A stretch of DNA of 64,000 bases from Enterocloster bolteae (GTDB lineage: Bacteria > Bacillota > Clostridia > Lachnospirales > Lachnospiraceae). Shown one piece after another: positions 1 to 8,659 of the stretch (positions are counted from its first letter, which is position 1; each line of letters begins with the position of its first letter). The DNA is taken from assembly GCF_002234575.2 (NCBI RefSeq), contig NZ_CP022464.2, positions 2,666,001 to 2,730,000 on the forward strand. The letters run 5' to 3'. The notes beneath the pieces were generated by a model, which searched no databases, was not told where the DNA came from, and saw only the letters and a program-made list of their open reading frames with translations. A program made the translations under genes and the position numbers.

Positions 1-3000
1 AAATTTGAATCCAATAATCAGGATACTGTTATAGACAATGTTACTTTCGGCGGCATGAGCAATGGGGGAAAGACCATAGGTATCCAACTGAATACAAAGG
101 ATGGAATGCCGGCCTCTATGATGCCTGGAGAGTCTGTTAGTTTATCTTATTGGGTAAAGCTTGGAGCCGGTGCTTGGAGCGGTCAGAATACCGGGAATTC
201 TTCAAAAGAGATGTCCGCATCCCTGTTTTTGGAACTTAAGAATACAGTTAATGTGACAGCGGATAAAAAAGTATCGGGCAGTGACAGCACTACATTTAAG
301 AGGACCATAGAATGCGTTACCAAGAGTGGAATTGTACATTATAATTATGAGATAGATGGTAAGACTGAGCCGGTTGTCATTGAGTATCATGTTTTTGTAA
401 ATCCCAGGCTGATTAATATGACCGGATGGACGATTGAGGATAAGCTGGATAAAAATCAAAAGTATCTGGGAAATGTAGAAGTTATTGCTTATACTGGCAA
501 AAATGGAACCTCACTTGGGAAAGTGGATGACATTGAACCAATAATTTCTAAGAATCCCCAAACATGGAAATATGTCATTGAAAATCCAGGAAAATATTAC
601 TATGATTTCAAATACTTTACCACTCCTAATGAAGCAACAGAAAGCAATCTCAGTAACGAAATAAAGATAACATGGCCAGGCGGAGGTTCTGGAGGCATAG
701 GCGGAAGTACCGGTGTCGGATTCCTGTACAACACCTATACCATGACAAAGAAGAACTTAAGCAGCAACATGAAATCCAGCAATAACATTAATTCCGGCGG
801 GGTATATGAGCCTGTCAATAATACAGCCGGAAATGTTGGGTGGGGGGATGAATTTGGCACAATCCGCTGGCAGAGCGTGCTTACCCCATATGCAGACGGG
901 CAGACGAAAGGCGCCACGATTCCAGCGGGCACTGTCTATAAAGATTCTCTCAGCGTAATTAAGTGGGGAAATAAAAATAAGGAAGATGCTGCCCGTGCAA
1001 ATATGCATACATTCAAGGATGATGGCAGCTTTAAGGCTTCCTTTGTTCTGAAAGACGGTAATGGCAGGGCTATATCTCCGGATGATGGGACCTATACATT
1101 ATCATTTGATGAAAAACTTGGAAACCGTGGATTCAGCGTAGTGTTTTCAAAAGATGTCCCAGGACCGGTTGTCATTGAGTATGAGTCCTTCGTGGATTTA
1201 GAGATGTTGGAAAATGTGGGGGTTTTTGATAAAGACGGAACAAAAGATAATCTGCGGTTCAAAAATGTAGGTGAGATGACAATCAATGGGACAACATGGA
1301 AGAGCGCTACCTCTCAGCCATATTACATCGAAGATTATATTTCAAAGAACTGGGTAAAAAATGATACGAAAGCAGGCACCATCACATGGAATCTGAATAT
1401 CAACAAGGGATATGGGAATGATGCACCCCAAAATCTGGGGCGTTTCACGGTTGATGTTATTGAGTATATACCGGAAGGACTAACTCTGGACCATATTAAA
1501 TTCCAGAGCATGAACTATACGCTGAAACCAGAAAAGGGAGATTACGATATAGATGGAAATAAAGTGACCATCCACCTTAACACGGTTGCTAGAAACTTTT
1601 CTGGTTACAAGATGAGCAAACATATTAACCTAAACATCATAACCAAGGTTACAGATCCATCTATAAAGAGTTTTACAAACAGCGCCCAGATGGTTATTGA
1701 TGGAAATATGCTTCATAAAGTATCAGCTACGACTGGTTTTGATAAGAGCTTCCTGAAAAAAGGAATGGCATACAGCCGCGACACGGCGCCGTATGCTGAA
1801 TATACAATTCTGGTCAACCAGCCAGGGGCAGATATCAGCAATGGTACCCTGACCGTAATTGATACCTTAGGAGTACCCGGGAAAATGGCATATGTTCCGG
1901 ACAGCTTTAAGGTAACAAATGCAGAAAACGGGACACCTATAGAAGAAGCGAATATCAGGGTGGGAAAAGACAGTTTTGGCAATGACAGTTTTGAGATTTC
2001 CAATCTTCCGAACAAAACGCCCATTAAGATTTTTTATAAGGTAATGATTACAGGAGCTATAAATGAAACCGTTGATACGAAGAACACAGCATCCCTGCTC
2101 TACAGCAGAGAAGGTATAATTACCGAAACCATTGAGCGCAGCGTCACTATTGTAAAAGCCGCCTTTACAGGAGGAGGAAAATTTTCTATAAAACTATACA
2201 AGGTGGATCAGAATAAACAGCCGCTGACAGGAGCTGCCTTTACGCTGAGCAAAGTATCAGAAGTGGGAAGCCCGGATTTAGAATATGTGGGAGAGTTTAC
2301 CCCGGTAATTGATTCTGGGAATCCGCAGGCAGGCGCAGCAGTGCTGATAACGGGACTGGAGAAGGGGCAGCTGTATTATCTGGAGGAGACTACGGTGCCG
2401 GAAGGATATCAGAAGGCAGAAGGGGAGTATTTTATCATTCCGGATAGGGAGAATGGTATTGGGGTGCCGGATGGAGCGATAGCCATAGAAAATGCCGGAA
2501 CACCTCATGTAGTAGAGAACATTAAGAATTCCGGTACATTAAAGCTGACCAAAGATGTAAACGGCAGGGAATCAGGCAGTGATTTTGAGACCGATTTCTA
2601 CTTTACAGTCTATGGTGGAGACCGATACTACGATAGGGATGGATCCTACGCCGACCTGAGGACTGTAAAACTTCACTATGATTCCAGGATTGCGGATAAC
2701 AGCCTCATACTGTCGCTGCCTATTGGAGAATATGTGGTGAAAGAAGTGGCAGACGCAGAGGGGACGCCTATTAACGGTGATAATTTCTATTATAATGTAC
2801 AGATAAATGGTGAGGACAGGAATGAAGCGGTCATAGCTATTGAAAAAGAACAGCAGGCGGAATGTCTGGTAAAGAATCTATATGAAGCAGATGGAAATCT
2901 CCAATTCACTGCCATGAAGACAATGGAAGGAAGGCCTTTGGAAGAAGGGGAATTTACTTTCCGCATATACGAGGGAGACACGCTGAAAGCGGAAGCTCAA

Positions 3001-3588
3001 AATGGACTAAACGGAGTTATCCTGTTTCCGGAGATTAACTACAAAGCCAATGATGCGGGCAGACATACCTACACAATCATGGAACAGAAGGGTACATTGA
3101 CAGGTGTTGACTATGATGATACTGTTTATACTGTGACGGTAGAGGTTACGGACAATCATGACAGAACAGTGAGTGCAGAAATAGTAAATATCCAGAGGTC
3201 TGATGGTGCTGAGGCAGAGGTGATACAGTTTAATAATGTTTACCATGAGAATCCAGAAACCACACCGGATCCGTCTCCAAATCCAAACCCATCTCCTTCT
3301 CCGGGAGGGAGTACTGGAGGAGGCGGCGGTACTTCCAATACTGGGGGTGGACGGTACCAGCCTTCTGATGGCGGACCAGGAGTTACAATCAGTATTACCC
3401 CGGAAGAGGTTCCTATGGCTCAGATTCCCAGCCAACCAGACTCTCTGATTACGATTTTGGATGACGATGTACCGCTGGCACCACTGCCAAAGACAGGTGA
3501 TATGTCAGTTGATCATTATATGCTGACTGTGATATCAATGTTACTGACAGGGATTTATCTAGCGTTGACGAAAAGAAAAAAGGAATGA
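1..3588 (+). CDS. LPXTG-anchored pilin-like surface protein, 5' end outside window
   Basis: The reading frame is open from base 1 (18 codons precede the first in-window ATG at 55), so the N-terminus and any signal peptide are missing. The product is a sortase substrate: it ends in LPKTG (bases 3484-3498), a hydrophobic stretch and a KRKKE tail. Most of the N-terminal 700 residues resemble repeated Ig-like/isopeptide surface modules. A SpaA/Cna-B-type prealbumin-like domain begins near base 2170 (KFSIKLYKVDQNKQPLTGAA), followed by two further pilin-type modules (near 2530 and 2900, the latter with FTFRIYEGD and a TYTIMEQ end like streptococcal pilin repeats). A Pro/Gly/Ser-rich wall spacer lies at about 3250-3360. 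It probably acts as an adhesin or pilus subunit on the cell wall. The exact ligand cannot be told. Confidence 0.9.
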   Translation, partial: KFESNNQDTVIDNVTFGGMSNGGKTIGIQLNTKDGMPASMMPGESVSLSYWVKLGAGAWSGQNTGNSSKEMSASLFLELKNTVNVTADKKVSGSDSTTFKRTIECVTKSGIVHYNYEIDGKTEPVVIEYHVFVNPRLINMTGWTIEDKLDKNQKYLGNVEVIAYTGKNGTSLGKVDDIEPIISKNPQTWKYVIENPGKYYYDFKYFTTPNEATESNLSNEIKITWPGGGSGGIGGSTGVGFLYNTYTMTKKNLSSNMKSSNNINSGGVYEPVNNTAGNVGWGDEFGTIRWQSVLTPYADGQTKGATIPAGTVYKDSLSVIKWGNKNKEDAARANMHTFKDDGSFKASFVLKDGNGRAISPDDGTYTLSFDEKLGNRGFSVVFSKDVPGPVVIEYESFVDLEMLENVGVFDKDGTKDNLRFKNVGEMTINGTTWKSATSQPYYIEDYISKNWVKNDTKAGTITWNLNINKGYGNDAPQNLGRFTVDVIEYIPEGLTLDHIKFQSMNYTLKPEKGDYDIDGNKVTIHLNTVARNFSGYKMSKHINLNIITKVTDPSIKSFTNSAQMVIDGNMLHKVSATTGFDKSFLKKGMAYSRDTAPYAEYTILVNQPGADISNGTLTVIDTLGVPGKMAYVPDSFKVTNAENGTPIEEANIRVGKDSFGNDSFEISNLPNKTPIKIFYKVMITGAINETVDTKNTASLLYSREGIITETIERSVTIVKAAFTGGGKFSIKLYKVDQNKQPLTGAAFTLSKVSEVGSPDLEYVGEFTPVIDSGNPQAGAAVLITGLEKGQLYYLEETTVPEGYQKAEGEYFIIPDRENGIGVPDGAIAIENAGTPHVVENIKNSGTLKLTKDVNGRESGSDFETDFYFTVYGGDRYYDRDGSYADLRTVKLHYDSRIADNSLILSLPIGEYVVKEVADAEGTPINGDNFYYNVQINGEDRNEAVIAIEKEQQAECLVKNLYEADGNLQFTAMKTMEGRPLEEGEFTFRIYEGDTLKAEAQNGLNGVILFPEINYKANDAGRHTYTIMEQKGTLTGVDYDDTVYTVTVEVTDNHDRTVSAEIVNIQRSDGAEAEVIQFNNVYHENPETTPDPSPNPNPSPSPGGSTGGGGGTSNTGGGRYQPSDGGPGVTISITPEEVPMAQIPSQPDSLITILDDDVPLAPLPKTGDMSVDHYMLTVISMLLTGIYLALTKRKKE

Positions 3589-3654
3589 TTATTCAGTAAT
3601 ATTATTTTAAGCATTATGTTAGCATCATAGAGCAGATGCTCTGATGTTTGAAAG

Positions 3655-3704
3655 GGCAGCCGCTTCACAAGTGAAAAATTGTGAAGCGGCTGCCTCTTTT
3701 TTTA
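3655..3704 (+). terminator. Rho-independent terminator of the surface-protein gene
   Basis: A perfect 14-bp inverted repeat (GGCAGCCGCTTCAC at 3655-3668 and its complement at 3681-3694) is followed by TCTTTTTTT, 66 bases after the stop codon. Confidence 0.9.
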
Positions 3705-3714
3705 TTTTCTCTTC

Positions 3715-3912
3715 AAGACCAATACTGATGCGGTGCAGATAATGGGCGTCATCTGTATCCGGTGAATCTTCCCTGTAGTGGCTGCCGCAGCTTTCTTTTC
3801 TTTGCTTCCTGATATGCCTGCGGTGTTCAGGGTGTGCAGATACAGATTTTCCATACCGCCGCTGGTCGGGATGACGGCCTTTACAGACAAGGTAAGGAGC
3901 TGTACCAGTCAT
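3715..3912 (-). pseudogene. Decayed C-terminal fragment of an FAD-dependent fumarate-reductase/SdhA-like flavoprotein
   Basis: On the minus strand, just after the GntR gene, one frame reads RKESCGSHYREDSPDTDD followed by AHYLHRISIGLEE. This resembles the conserved end of fumarate reductase / succinate dehydrogenase flavoprotein subunits (RxESRGSHxREDxPxxDD...H). No FAD-binding domain or catalytic core is present, and upstream of the motif the frame is not convincing, so it looks like the tail of a deleted gene. The family assignment rests on this one motif. It could also be a chance frame. Confidence 0.35.
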
Positions 3913-3940
3913 GGCACAGCTGACCGCTGGCCCGGTATGG

Positions 3941-4654
3941 TCAGCGCTTGAAATATCCTACATTGAAATGGAACTGCATGGCGTCATAAAAATCAGAATA
4001 ACTGCCGGCTTTCAATGCATGGCAGATACGCTGGTGTTTTTCAACGGTAAGTTCCATGTTGCTGTGGGTAGTCTTTACTTTATAGTACCGGTCACAGGCC
4101 CAGAAAAACTCTATAATGGACTTTAGCAGCCGGTTATCCACATCCTGGAACAGGATTTTATGGAAGGCGGCGTCGGTTTCGGCAAATTTCACGCCGTATA
4201 CGGAGGAGTGGGAACGTTTAATCTGATTAAACAGTTCCTCCATGGTAACCACCTTTTCTGACAGAAGCGCAATGCCCTTTTCTGTCATGCGGTCAAATGC
4301 ATCTTTTGCGAATCCCAGTTCCAGGACGCGCCTCAGTTCCTCAATCTCCTTGTGGAGCTGGTCCTCATCACTGATACTGTATATGAGATTGCTCAGGAAA
4401 AAATCCGTATTAAATTCCTGAATCACGATACCCACGCCGGGAGTGGAGTGGACCGCCCCGGTTATCTCCAGTGATTTAATAGCTTCCCGGAGCACATTAC
4501 GGCTGACTCCCAGCATCTCGCACATCTTCATCTCCGATGGAAGCTTGTCACCTGGCAACAGGTGATTTTTTTCTATGTAGCTTTTGATTTCGTCGTAAAC
4601 CTGTAAATACAGACGCCGGGACTTGAGGTTTTTCATACCGGTAGATTCTGCCAT
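3941..4654 (-). CDS. GntR-family transcriptional regulator, FadR subfamily (FCD domain)
   Basis: A 237-residue regulator. Residues about 13-80 form the winged helix (YDEIKSYIEKNHLLPGDKLP, then MLGVSRNVLREAIKSLE). The rest is the all-helical FCD effector domain, with the metal/ligand-type residues of that family (DAAFHKILF, HQRICHAL and a final His in MQFHF). The start ATG at 4654 has GGGAG upstream. It is divergent from the ABC transporter/aldolase operon at 4932-11650 and is its likely repressor or activator. Two palindromes in the 277-bp shared region are candidate operators. Regulators of this type often control sialic-acid or sugar-acid genes, but the effector here is inferred only from the neighbouring aldolase. 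Confidence 0.9.
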   Translation of the reverse strand: MAESTGMKNLKSRRLYLQVYDEIKSYIEKNHLLPGDKLPSEMKMCEMLGVSRNVLREAIKSLEITGAVHSTPGVGIVIQEFNTDFFLSNLIYSISDEDQLHKEIEELRRVLELGFAKDAFDRMTEKGIALLSEKVVTMEELFNQIKRSHSSVYGVKFAETDAAFHKILFQDVDNRLLKSIIEFFWACDRYYKVKTTHSNMELTVEKHQRICHALKAGSYSDFYDAMQFHFNVGYFKR

Positions 4655-4815
4655 GTCTGATATTCTCCCTTAATATGTAATTGTTAAAATAATAATTTAT
4701 AGGACTATCATATTTCATCATGAAAGAAAAGTCAATACGATATACATATACAACAAAAATATATGGAACAAATTATGTATTATACACATATATACAATCT
4801 AAACATTTTAATATA

Positions 4816-4844
4816 TTGACATATATGTCAGATTAACGTACAAT
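4816..4844 (+). promoter_or_regulatory. Promoter of ABC transporter/aldolase operon with overlapping palindrome
   Basis: TTGACA (4816-4821), a 17-bp spacer and TACAAT (4839-4844). A perfect 14-bp palindrome TGACATATATGTCA (4817-4830) overlaps the -35 box and spacer, which is a good place for regulation by the divergent GntR protein. Confidence 0.7.
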
Positions 4845-4882
4845 AAGGCTGTATTGATTAATAAATACAGCAACATGCCACA

Positions 4883-4901
4883 TACTTTGTAGTACAAAGT
4901 A
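4883..4901. promoter_or_regulatory. Candidate FadR-type GntR operator
   Basis: TACTTTGTAGTACAAAGTA is a near-perfect palindrome. Its core TTGTAGTACAA fits the TNGTNNNACNA pattern known for FadR-subfamily GntR proteins. It lies between the promoter and the first gene, about 35 bp before the start codon. It could also fold as an RNA hairpin. Confidence 0.5.
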
Positions 4902-4931
4902 CAAATATAAAAGAAATGGAGGTTACGTAGT

Positions 4932-6665
4932 ATGAGAAAAAGAAGATTGGCGAGCCTGTTGTTGGCGGCATCCCTTGCAGCCAGCGCATTGGCCGGATGT
5001 GGTTCGGGAGGAAAGACGGAAACCACTGCGGCAGCGGCAGGAGGACAGACTGAAGCGGCAGGCGGGACAGCAGGGGAGACCGGGGCGGCAGGCGGGACCA
5101 GCGCGGCTGACCTTGGGACACCATTGGCGGATGTCAGGGTAAGGCAGGCCCTTGCCTATGCCATTGACATGAATGCCATTGTGGACAGTTTGTTTGAGGG
5201 TAAGGCAGAGGTGGCTAAGAGCTTTACTGCTCCCGGTGACTGGCTGAATGCCGGCATCCCGGTATATGAGTATAATCCGGAAAAGGCAAAGGAGCTGCTA
5301 AAGGAAGCTGGATGGCCTTCCGATTATACCCTGGATGTGGTTTACTATTATGATGACCAGCAGACCGTGGACCTTATGACCATCATTGGCCAGTACTGGC
5401 AGGAGGTGGGCGTGAAGGCACAGTTCAGGAAGCTGGAAGGCGATCTGGCGGCCCAGCTGTGGGTACCGCCGGCAGATATGGAGAAGGGGCCTTCAGCAGT
5501 GAAGTGGGATTTAGCCTATGCGGCAGTGGCAGCCCTTGCCGAGAGCGAGTTCTATAATCGTTTTGCATCTACCGCATCCAATAACTCTTCTGTTCCCAAA
5601 CAGGAAGGGCTGGATGAGATGATTGCAGCTTCCAACGCCACCATGGATGTGGGTGAGCAGAAGGAGGCATTTTACAAAATCCAGCAGTTCGTGGCTGAGA
5701 ATGAGCTGGCCATGCCTCTGTACCATCAGGTATGTTTCATCTATACCAGCGATAAACTGGATACAGCAGGCAGCGCCTTTGGCAATGACCAGTTCTCCTA
5801 CGAAAAGAACATACTGGACTGGAAGATTGACAGGGATGACCGCACCATGTACACCAACGGAGGACCTCAGGAATTCTTCTGGTATCCCATGGTCAATCCC
5901 GGGTATATGATTAATACTGAACTTGTTTTTGATAAGCTTATCAATGCAGACAGTTCATTAAATCCAACAGATGGCATGCTGGCTGAAAGCTACAAGGTTT
6001 CTGAGGATGACAAGTCGATTGAGTTTGTTCTCAGGGACGGCCTTAAGTGGCATGACGATGAACCTCTGACTGCTGAGGACGTTAAGTTCACACTGGAACT
6101 TATGTTAAGGACTCCGGGTACCAATGCAGTGGCATCAGAAGTCATGAAGGCGATCCAGGGCGCCCAGGATTTCCTGGACGGCAAGACCGATAACCTGGAA
6201 GGTGTTGTCATTGACGGCAGCAAGATTACAGTGAACTTTGACACGGTTTCAGCCAATGCGCTGGCTGTATTCTCACAATGGCCAATCCTTCCAAAGCATT
6301 GTCTGGAGAATGCAAGTCCTGAAACCCTTCAGCAGGATCAGTTCTGGCAGAAACCCATTGGTTCCGGGCCATTTAAGGTGGATGAGGTGGTTCTCAACAA
6401 CTATGCGACCCTGAAACGCTGGGATGGATATTATAAGACAGGAACCGGTAACATCGAGACAATTTACATGTTTGCCAGCGGTGAGAATGACAGCAATCTG
6501 GTTAAGAACGCAGGTGCAGGTAAGATTGATTATGCATGGAGCAAATCCACGGATGACGCCAAGGCAATCGAATCCATGGATGGAATGAAGGTTTCAACTG
6601 CCAATATCAGATACACCAGGTGCTTCTACATCAATCAGTTCCCTCATGAACCAAATATTAAGTAG
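4932..6665 (+). CDS. ABC transporter substrate-binding lipoprotein (SBP family 5), apparently circularly permuted
   Basis: A 577-residue lipoprotein of the DppA/OppA family. Residues 1-22 are a signal peptide with lipobox LAGC, followed by an Ala/Gly/Glu linker to about residue 62. The normal domain order is reversed. Residues 63-303 begin TPLADVRVRQALAYAIDM and match what is normally the C-terminal half (including NPEKAKELLKEAGWP and MPLYHQV). Residues 304-577 begin RTMYTNGGPQEFFWYP and match the normal N-terminal half (LRDGLKWHDDEPLTAEDVKF, then KPIGSGPFKVDEV). The protein stops at FYINQFPHEPNIK, which in canonical proteins continues directly into the (P)LxDVRVRQAL motif that here follows the linker. 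Both halves are complete, so total size is normal. A good RBS (GGAGG) precedes the start. It heads an operon with two permeases, two ATPases and an aldolase and should bind the imported ligand. Confidence 0.88.
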   Translation: MRKRRLASLLLAASLAASALAGCGSGGKTETTAAAAGGQTEAAGGTAGETGAAGGTSAADLGTPLADVRVRQALAYAIDMNAIVDSLFEGKAEVAKSFTAPGDWLNAGIPVYEYNPEKAKELLKEAGWPSDYTLDVVYYYDDQQTVDLMTIIGQYWQEVGVKAQFRKLEGDLAAQLWVPPADMEKGPSAVKWDLAYAAVAALAESEFYNRFASTASNNSSVPKQEGLDEMIAASNATMDVGEQKEAFYKIQQFVAENELAMPLYHQVCFIYTSDKLDTAGSAFGNDQFSYEKNILDWKIDRDDRTMYTNGGPQEFFWYPMVNPGYMINTELVFDKLINADSSLNPTDGMLAESYKVSEDDKSIEFVLRDGLKWHDDEPLTAEDVKFTLELMLRTPGTNAVASEVMKAIQGAQDFLDGKTDNLEGVVIDGSKITVNFDTVSANALAVFSQWPILPKHCLENASPETLQQDQFWQKPIGSGPFKVDEVVLNNYATLKRWDGYYKTGTGNIETIYMFASGENDSNLVKNAGAGKIDYAWSKSTDDAKAIESMDGMKVSTANIRYTRCFYINQFPHEPNIK

Positions 6666-6679
6666 GATGATTGGACTGC

Positions 6680-6706
6680 GGCGGGCCGGCTATATGACGG
6701 TCCGCC
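6680..6706 (+). terminator. Intercistronic hairpin between binding protein and permease
   Basis: GGCGGGCCG (6680-6688) pairs with CGGTCCGCC (6698-6706) with one G-T pair. Only a weak T-run follows, so it is more likely an mRNA-stabilising or partial attenuator hairpin that raises binding-protein levels over permease levels than a full stop. Confidence 0.5.
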
Positions 6707-6744
6707 CTGTTTCTTAGAGGAGATTTCGACGAGGAGGATTTGAA

Positions 6745-7704
6745 TTGAGTAATTATATAATACGTAAAATCCTGACACTTATCCCAATGATGCTGGTTAT
6801 CAGCTTCCTGATATATCTGGGGATGGAGCTGATGCCGGGCGACGCAGTGGACTTCCTGATTCCTCCGGACGCCCTTTCAACCATGTCGCCGGAACAGCTG
6901 AATGCCATGAGGGATGCCCTGGGTTTAAATGATCCGTTTTTTCTGCGCTACCTTAAATGGCTGGCAGGACTTGTGCGGGGGGACTTTGGCTACAGCCTTC
7001 AGAGCGGCGTGCCGGTGCTGACCCTGATGAAGAACCACCTGCCTGCAACCATAGAGCTGACCCTGACTTCCCTGGTGATGTCTTCCATATTCGGTATTCT
7101 CCTGGGGGTCGTATGCGCCCTTAAGAAGGGAACTGCCCTGGATCAGATACTGAGCGTTGTGGGTATGGTGGGAGTTGCCATCCCCCAGTTCCTTCTGGGA
7201 CTGATCTGCATCAACGCGTTTGCTCTGCATACCAGCATTCTTCCTGTAGGCGGGAGGATGGCTTATGCGGGCCAGAATTTTATCCAGCGGCTTCCATACC
7301 TTATCATGCCGGCCACAGTACTGGGATTTTCCCTGACTTCCGGTGTGATGCGTTACGGGCGTTCCAGCATGCTGGATTCCATGGGACGGGATTACATGAA
7401 AACGGCCAGGAGCAAGGGACTGCCGGAGTGGCGTGTGAACCTGCTGCACGGCCTCAGGGCCGCCATGACGCCGGTGGTAGTGCTCATTGGATTCCGTCTG
7501 CCCATGCTCATCGGCGGCGCCGTGGTGGTGGAGGAGGTATTCCAGTGGCCGGGAATCGGCGTATTGTTTGTGGATGCGGTTCGTTCCCAGAATACGCCCT
7601 TGGTAATGATTATTGGTTTTTTCAGCGTTCTGTTGGTATTGGTGGCCAGTATTGTGGTGGATATCATTACCGCGCTGCTGGATCCGCGTATTAAACTGAG
7701 TTAG
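6745..7704 (+). CDS. Dipeptide-type ABC transporter permease (DppB-like)
   Basis: A 319-residue inner-membrane permease. It starts with TTG and has GAGGAGG 7 bases upstream. The N-terminal helix (ILTLIPMMLVISFLIYLGME) and periplasmic loop with LGLNDPFFLRYLKWL are typical of the DppB/OppB subunit. The EAA loop that contacts the ATPases is at about residues 213-245 (DYMKTARSKGLPEWRVNLLH), and the C-terminal pattern FQWPGIGVLFVDAVRSQNTP is a DppB hallmark. Six membrane segments are expected. It works with the DppC-like protein encoded 10 bases downstream. Confidence 0.93.
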   Translation: MSNYIIRKILTLIPMMLVISFLIYLGMELMPGDAVDFLIPPDALSTMSPEQLNAMRDALGLNDPFFLRYLKWLAGLVRGDFGYSLQSGVPVLTLMKNHLPATIELTLTSLVMSSIFGILLGVVCALKKGTALDQILSVVGMVGVAIPQFLLGLICINAFALHTSILPVGGRMAYAGQNFIQRLPYLIMPATVLGFSLTSGVMRYGRSSMLDSMGRDYMKTARSKGLPEWRVNLLHGLRAAMTPVVVLIGFRLPMLIGGAVVVEEVFQWPGIGVLFVDAVRSQNTPLVMIIGFFSVLLVLVASIVVDIITALLDPRIKLS

Positions 7705-7714
7705 GAGGTGCGGG

Positions 7715-8626
7715 ATGAAACATTCACTTGACAGGAAAATGGACCGGATTCTGGAACGGGAGAACTCCGGCAGGATAAAAAAGGGAATCAGGAACCGCGC
7801 GCTCAGGAAGCTGTTTGCCAACCGGCTGTCAGTGCTGGGATTTATCATATTTATCGTGATACTTGTCATGTGCCTGGGTGCGCCTTTGTTTACACAGTAC
7901 AGCGCCACCAAGGTGGACCTGCGCAATATATTAAGCCCGCCCACGTCTTCCCACATATTTGGGACCGACAAGATAGGAAGGGATATATGGGCCAGAATCC
8001 TCTACGGAGGCCGTATTTCCATCGGCGTGGGGCTGGGAAGCGCACTTGTGGCTACGGTCCTGGGGGTGTCGCTGGGGACTATGGCAGGTTATAAGGGCGG
8101 CTGGTTTGACGGGATCATCATGAAGGTTTCCGAAATACTGATGTCATTTCCCCAGATTATATTGGTTCTGATTCTTGTGACCATTACGGGCCAGAGCCTG
8201 TGGAATCTGATATTCATTTTTTCCATCACAGGATGGCCTTCCATGTACCGTATGGCCAGGTCCCAGATGCTGTCGCTGAGGGAGGAGGAGTATGTACAGG
8301 CTCTAAAGGCTTTTGGTATCGGAAGCATGAGGATTGCCTTTGTACATATGCTTCCCAATGCCATAGGACCTATTTTCGTAAATATCACATTGTCTACGGC
8401 CATGTTTATCCTGCAGGAGGCATCCTTAAGCTTTTTGGGGCTTGGGGTTCCGTTAGAGGTGGCAACCTGGGGCAATATCCTGAATGCGGCCCAGGACCTG
8501 ATGATACTTAAGAACTCCTGGTGGGTATGGCTGCCTGCCGGTATCGTGGTGACACTGTTTGTGGTGGGAATCAACTTTATCGGTGACGGCCTGAGGGATG
8601 CCACGGACCCGTCACAGATTGGTTAA
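7715..8626 (+). CDS. Dipeptide-type ABC transporter permease (DppC-like)
   Basis: A 303-residue permease with a cytoplasmic N-terminal extension (OppC_N type, FANRLSVLGFIIFIVILVMC) and the motif HIFGTDKIGRDIWARILYGG that opens the permease domain. The EAA loop is at about residues 189-215 (EEYVQALKAFGIGSMRIAFV). The C-terminus FIGDGLRDATDP is characteristic of DppC. RBS TAGGAGGTG overlaps the stop of the previous gene, so the two are translationally linked. Confidence 0.93.
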   Translation: MKHSLDRKMDRILERENSGRIKKGIRNRALRKLFANRLSVLGFIIFIVILVMCLGAPLFTQYSATKVDLRNILSPPTSSHIFGTDKIGRDIWARILYGGRISIGVGLGSALVATVLGVSLGTMAGYKGGWFDGIIMKVSEILMSFPQIILVLILVTITGQSLWNLIFIFSITGWPSMYRMARSQMLSLREEEYVQALKAFGIGSMRIAFVHMLPNAIGPIFVNITLSTAMFILQEASLSFLGLGVPLEVATWGNILNAAQDLMILKNSWWVWLPAGIVVTLFVVGINFIGDGLRDATDPSQIG

Positions 8627-8659
8627 CAGCCATGGAGAGAAGGAGCGTGATATTACAGT

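Noticed and set aside
6925..7971. Long minus-strand open frame (348 codons) across the permease genes
   Set aside because: It is antisense to two clear DppB/DppC genes, is rich in His/Gln/Arg and has no recognisable domain.
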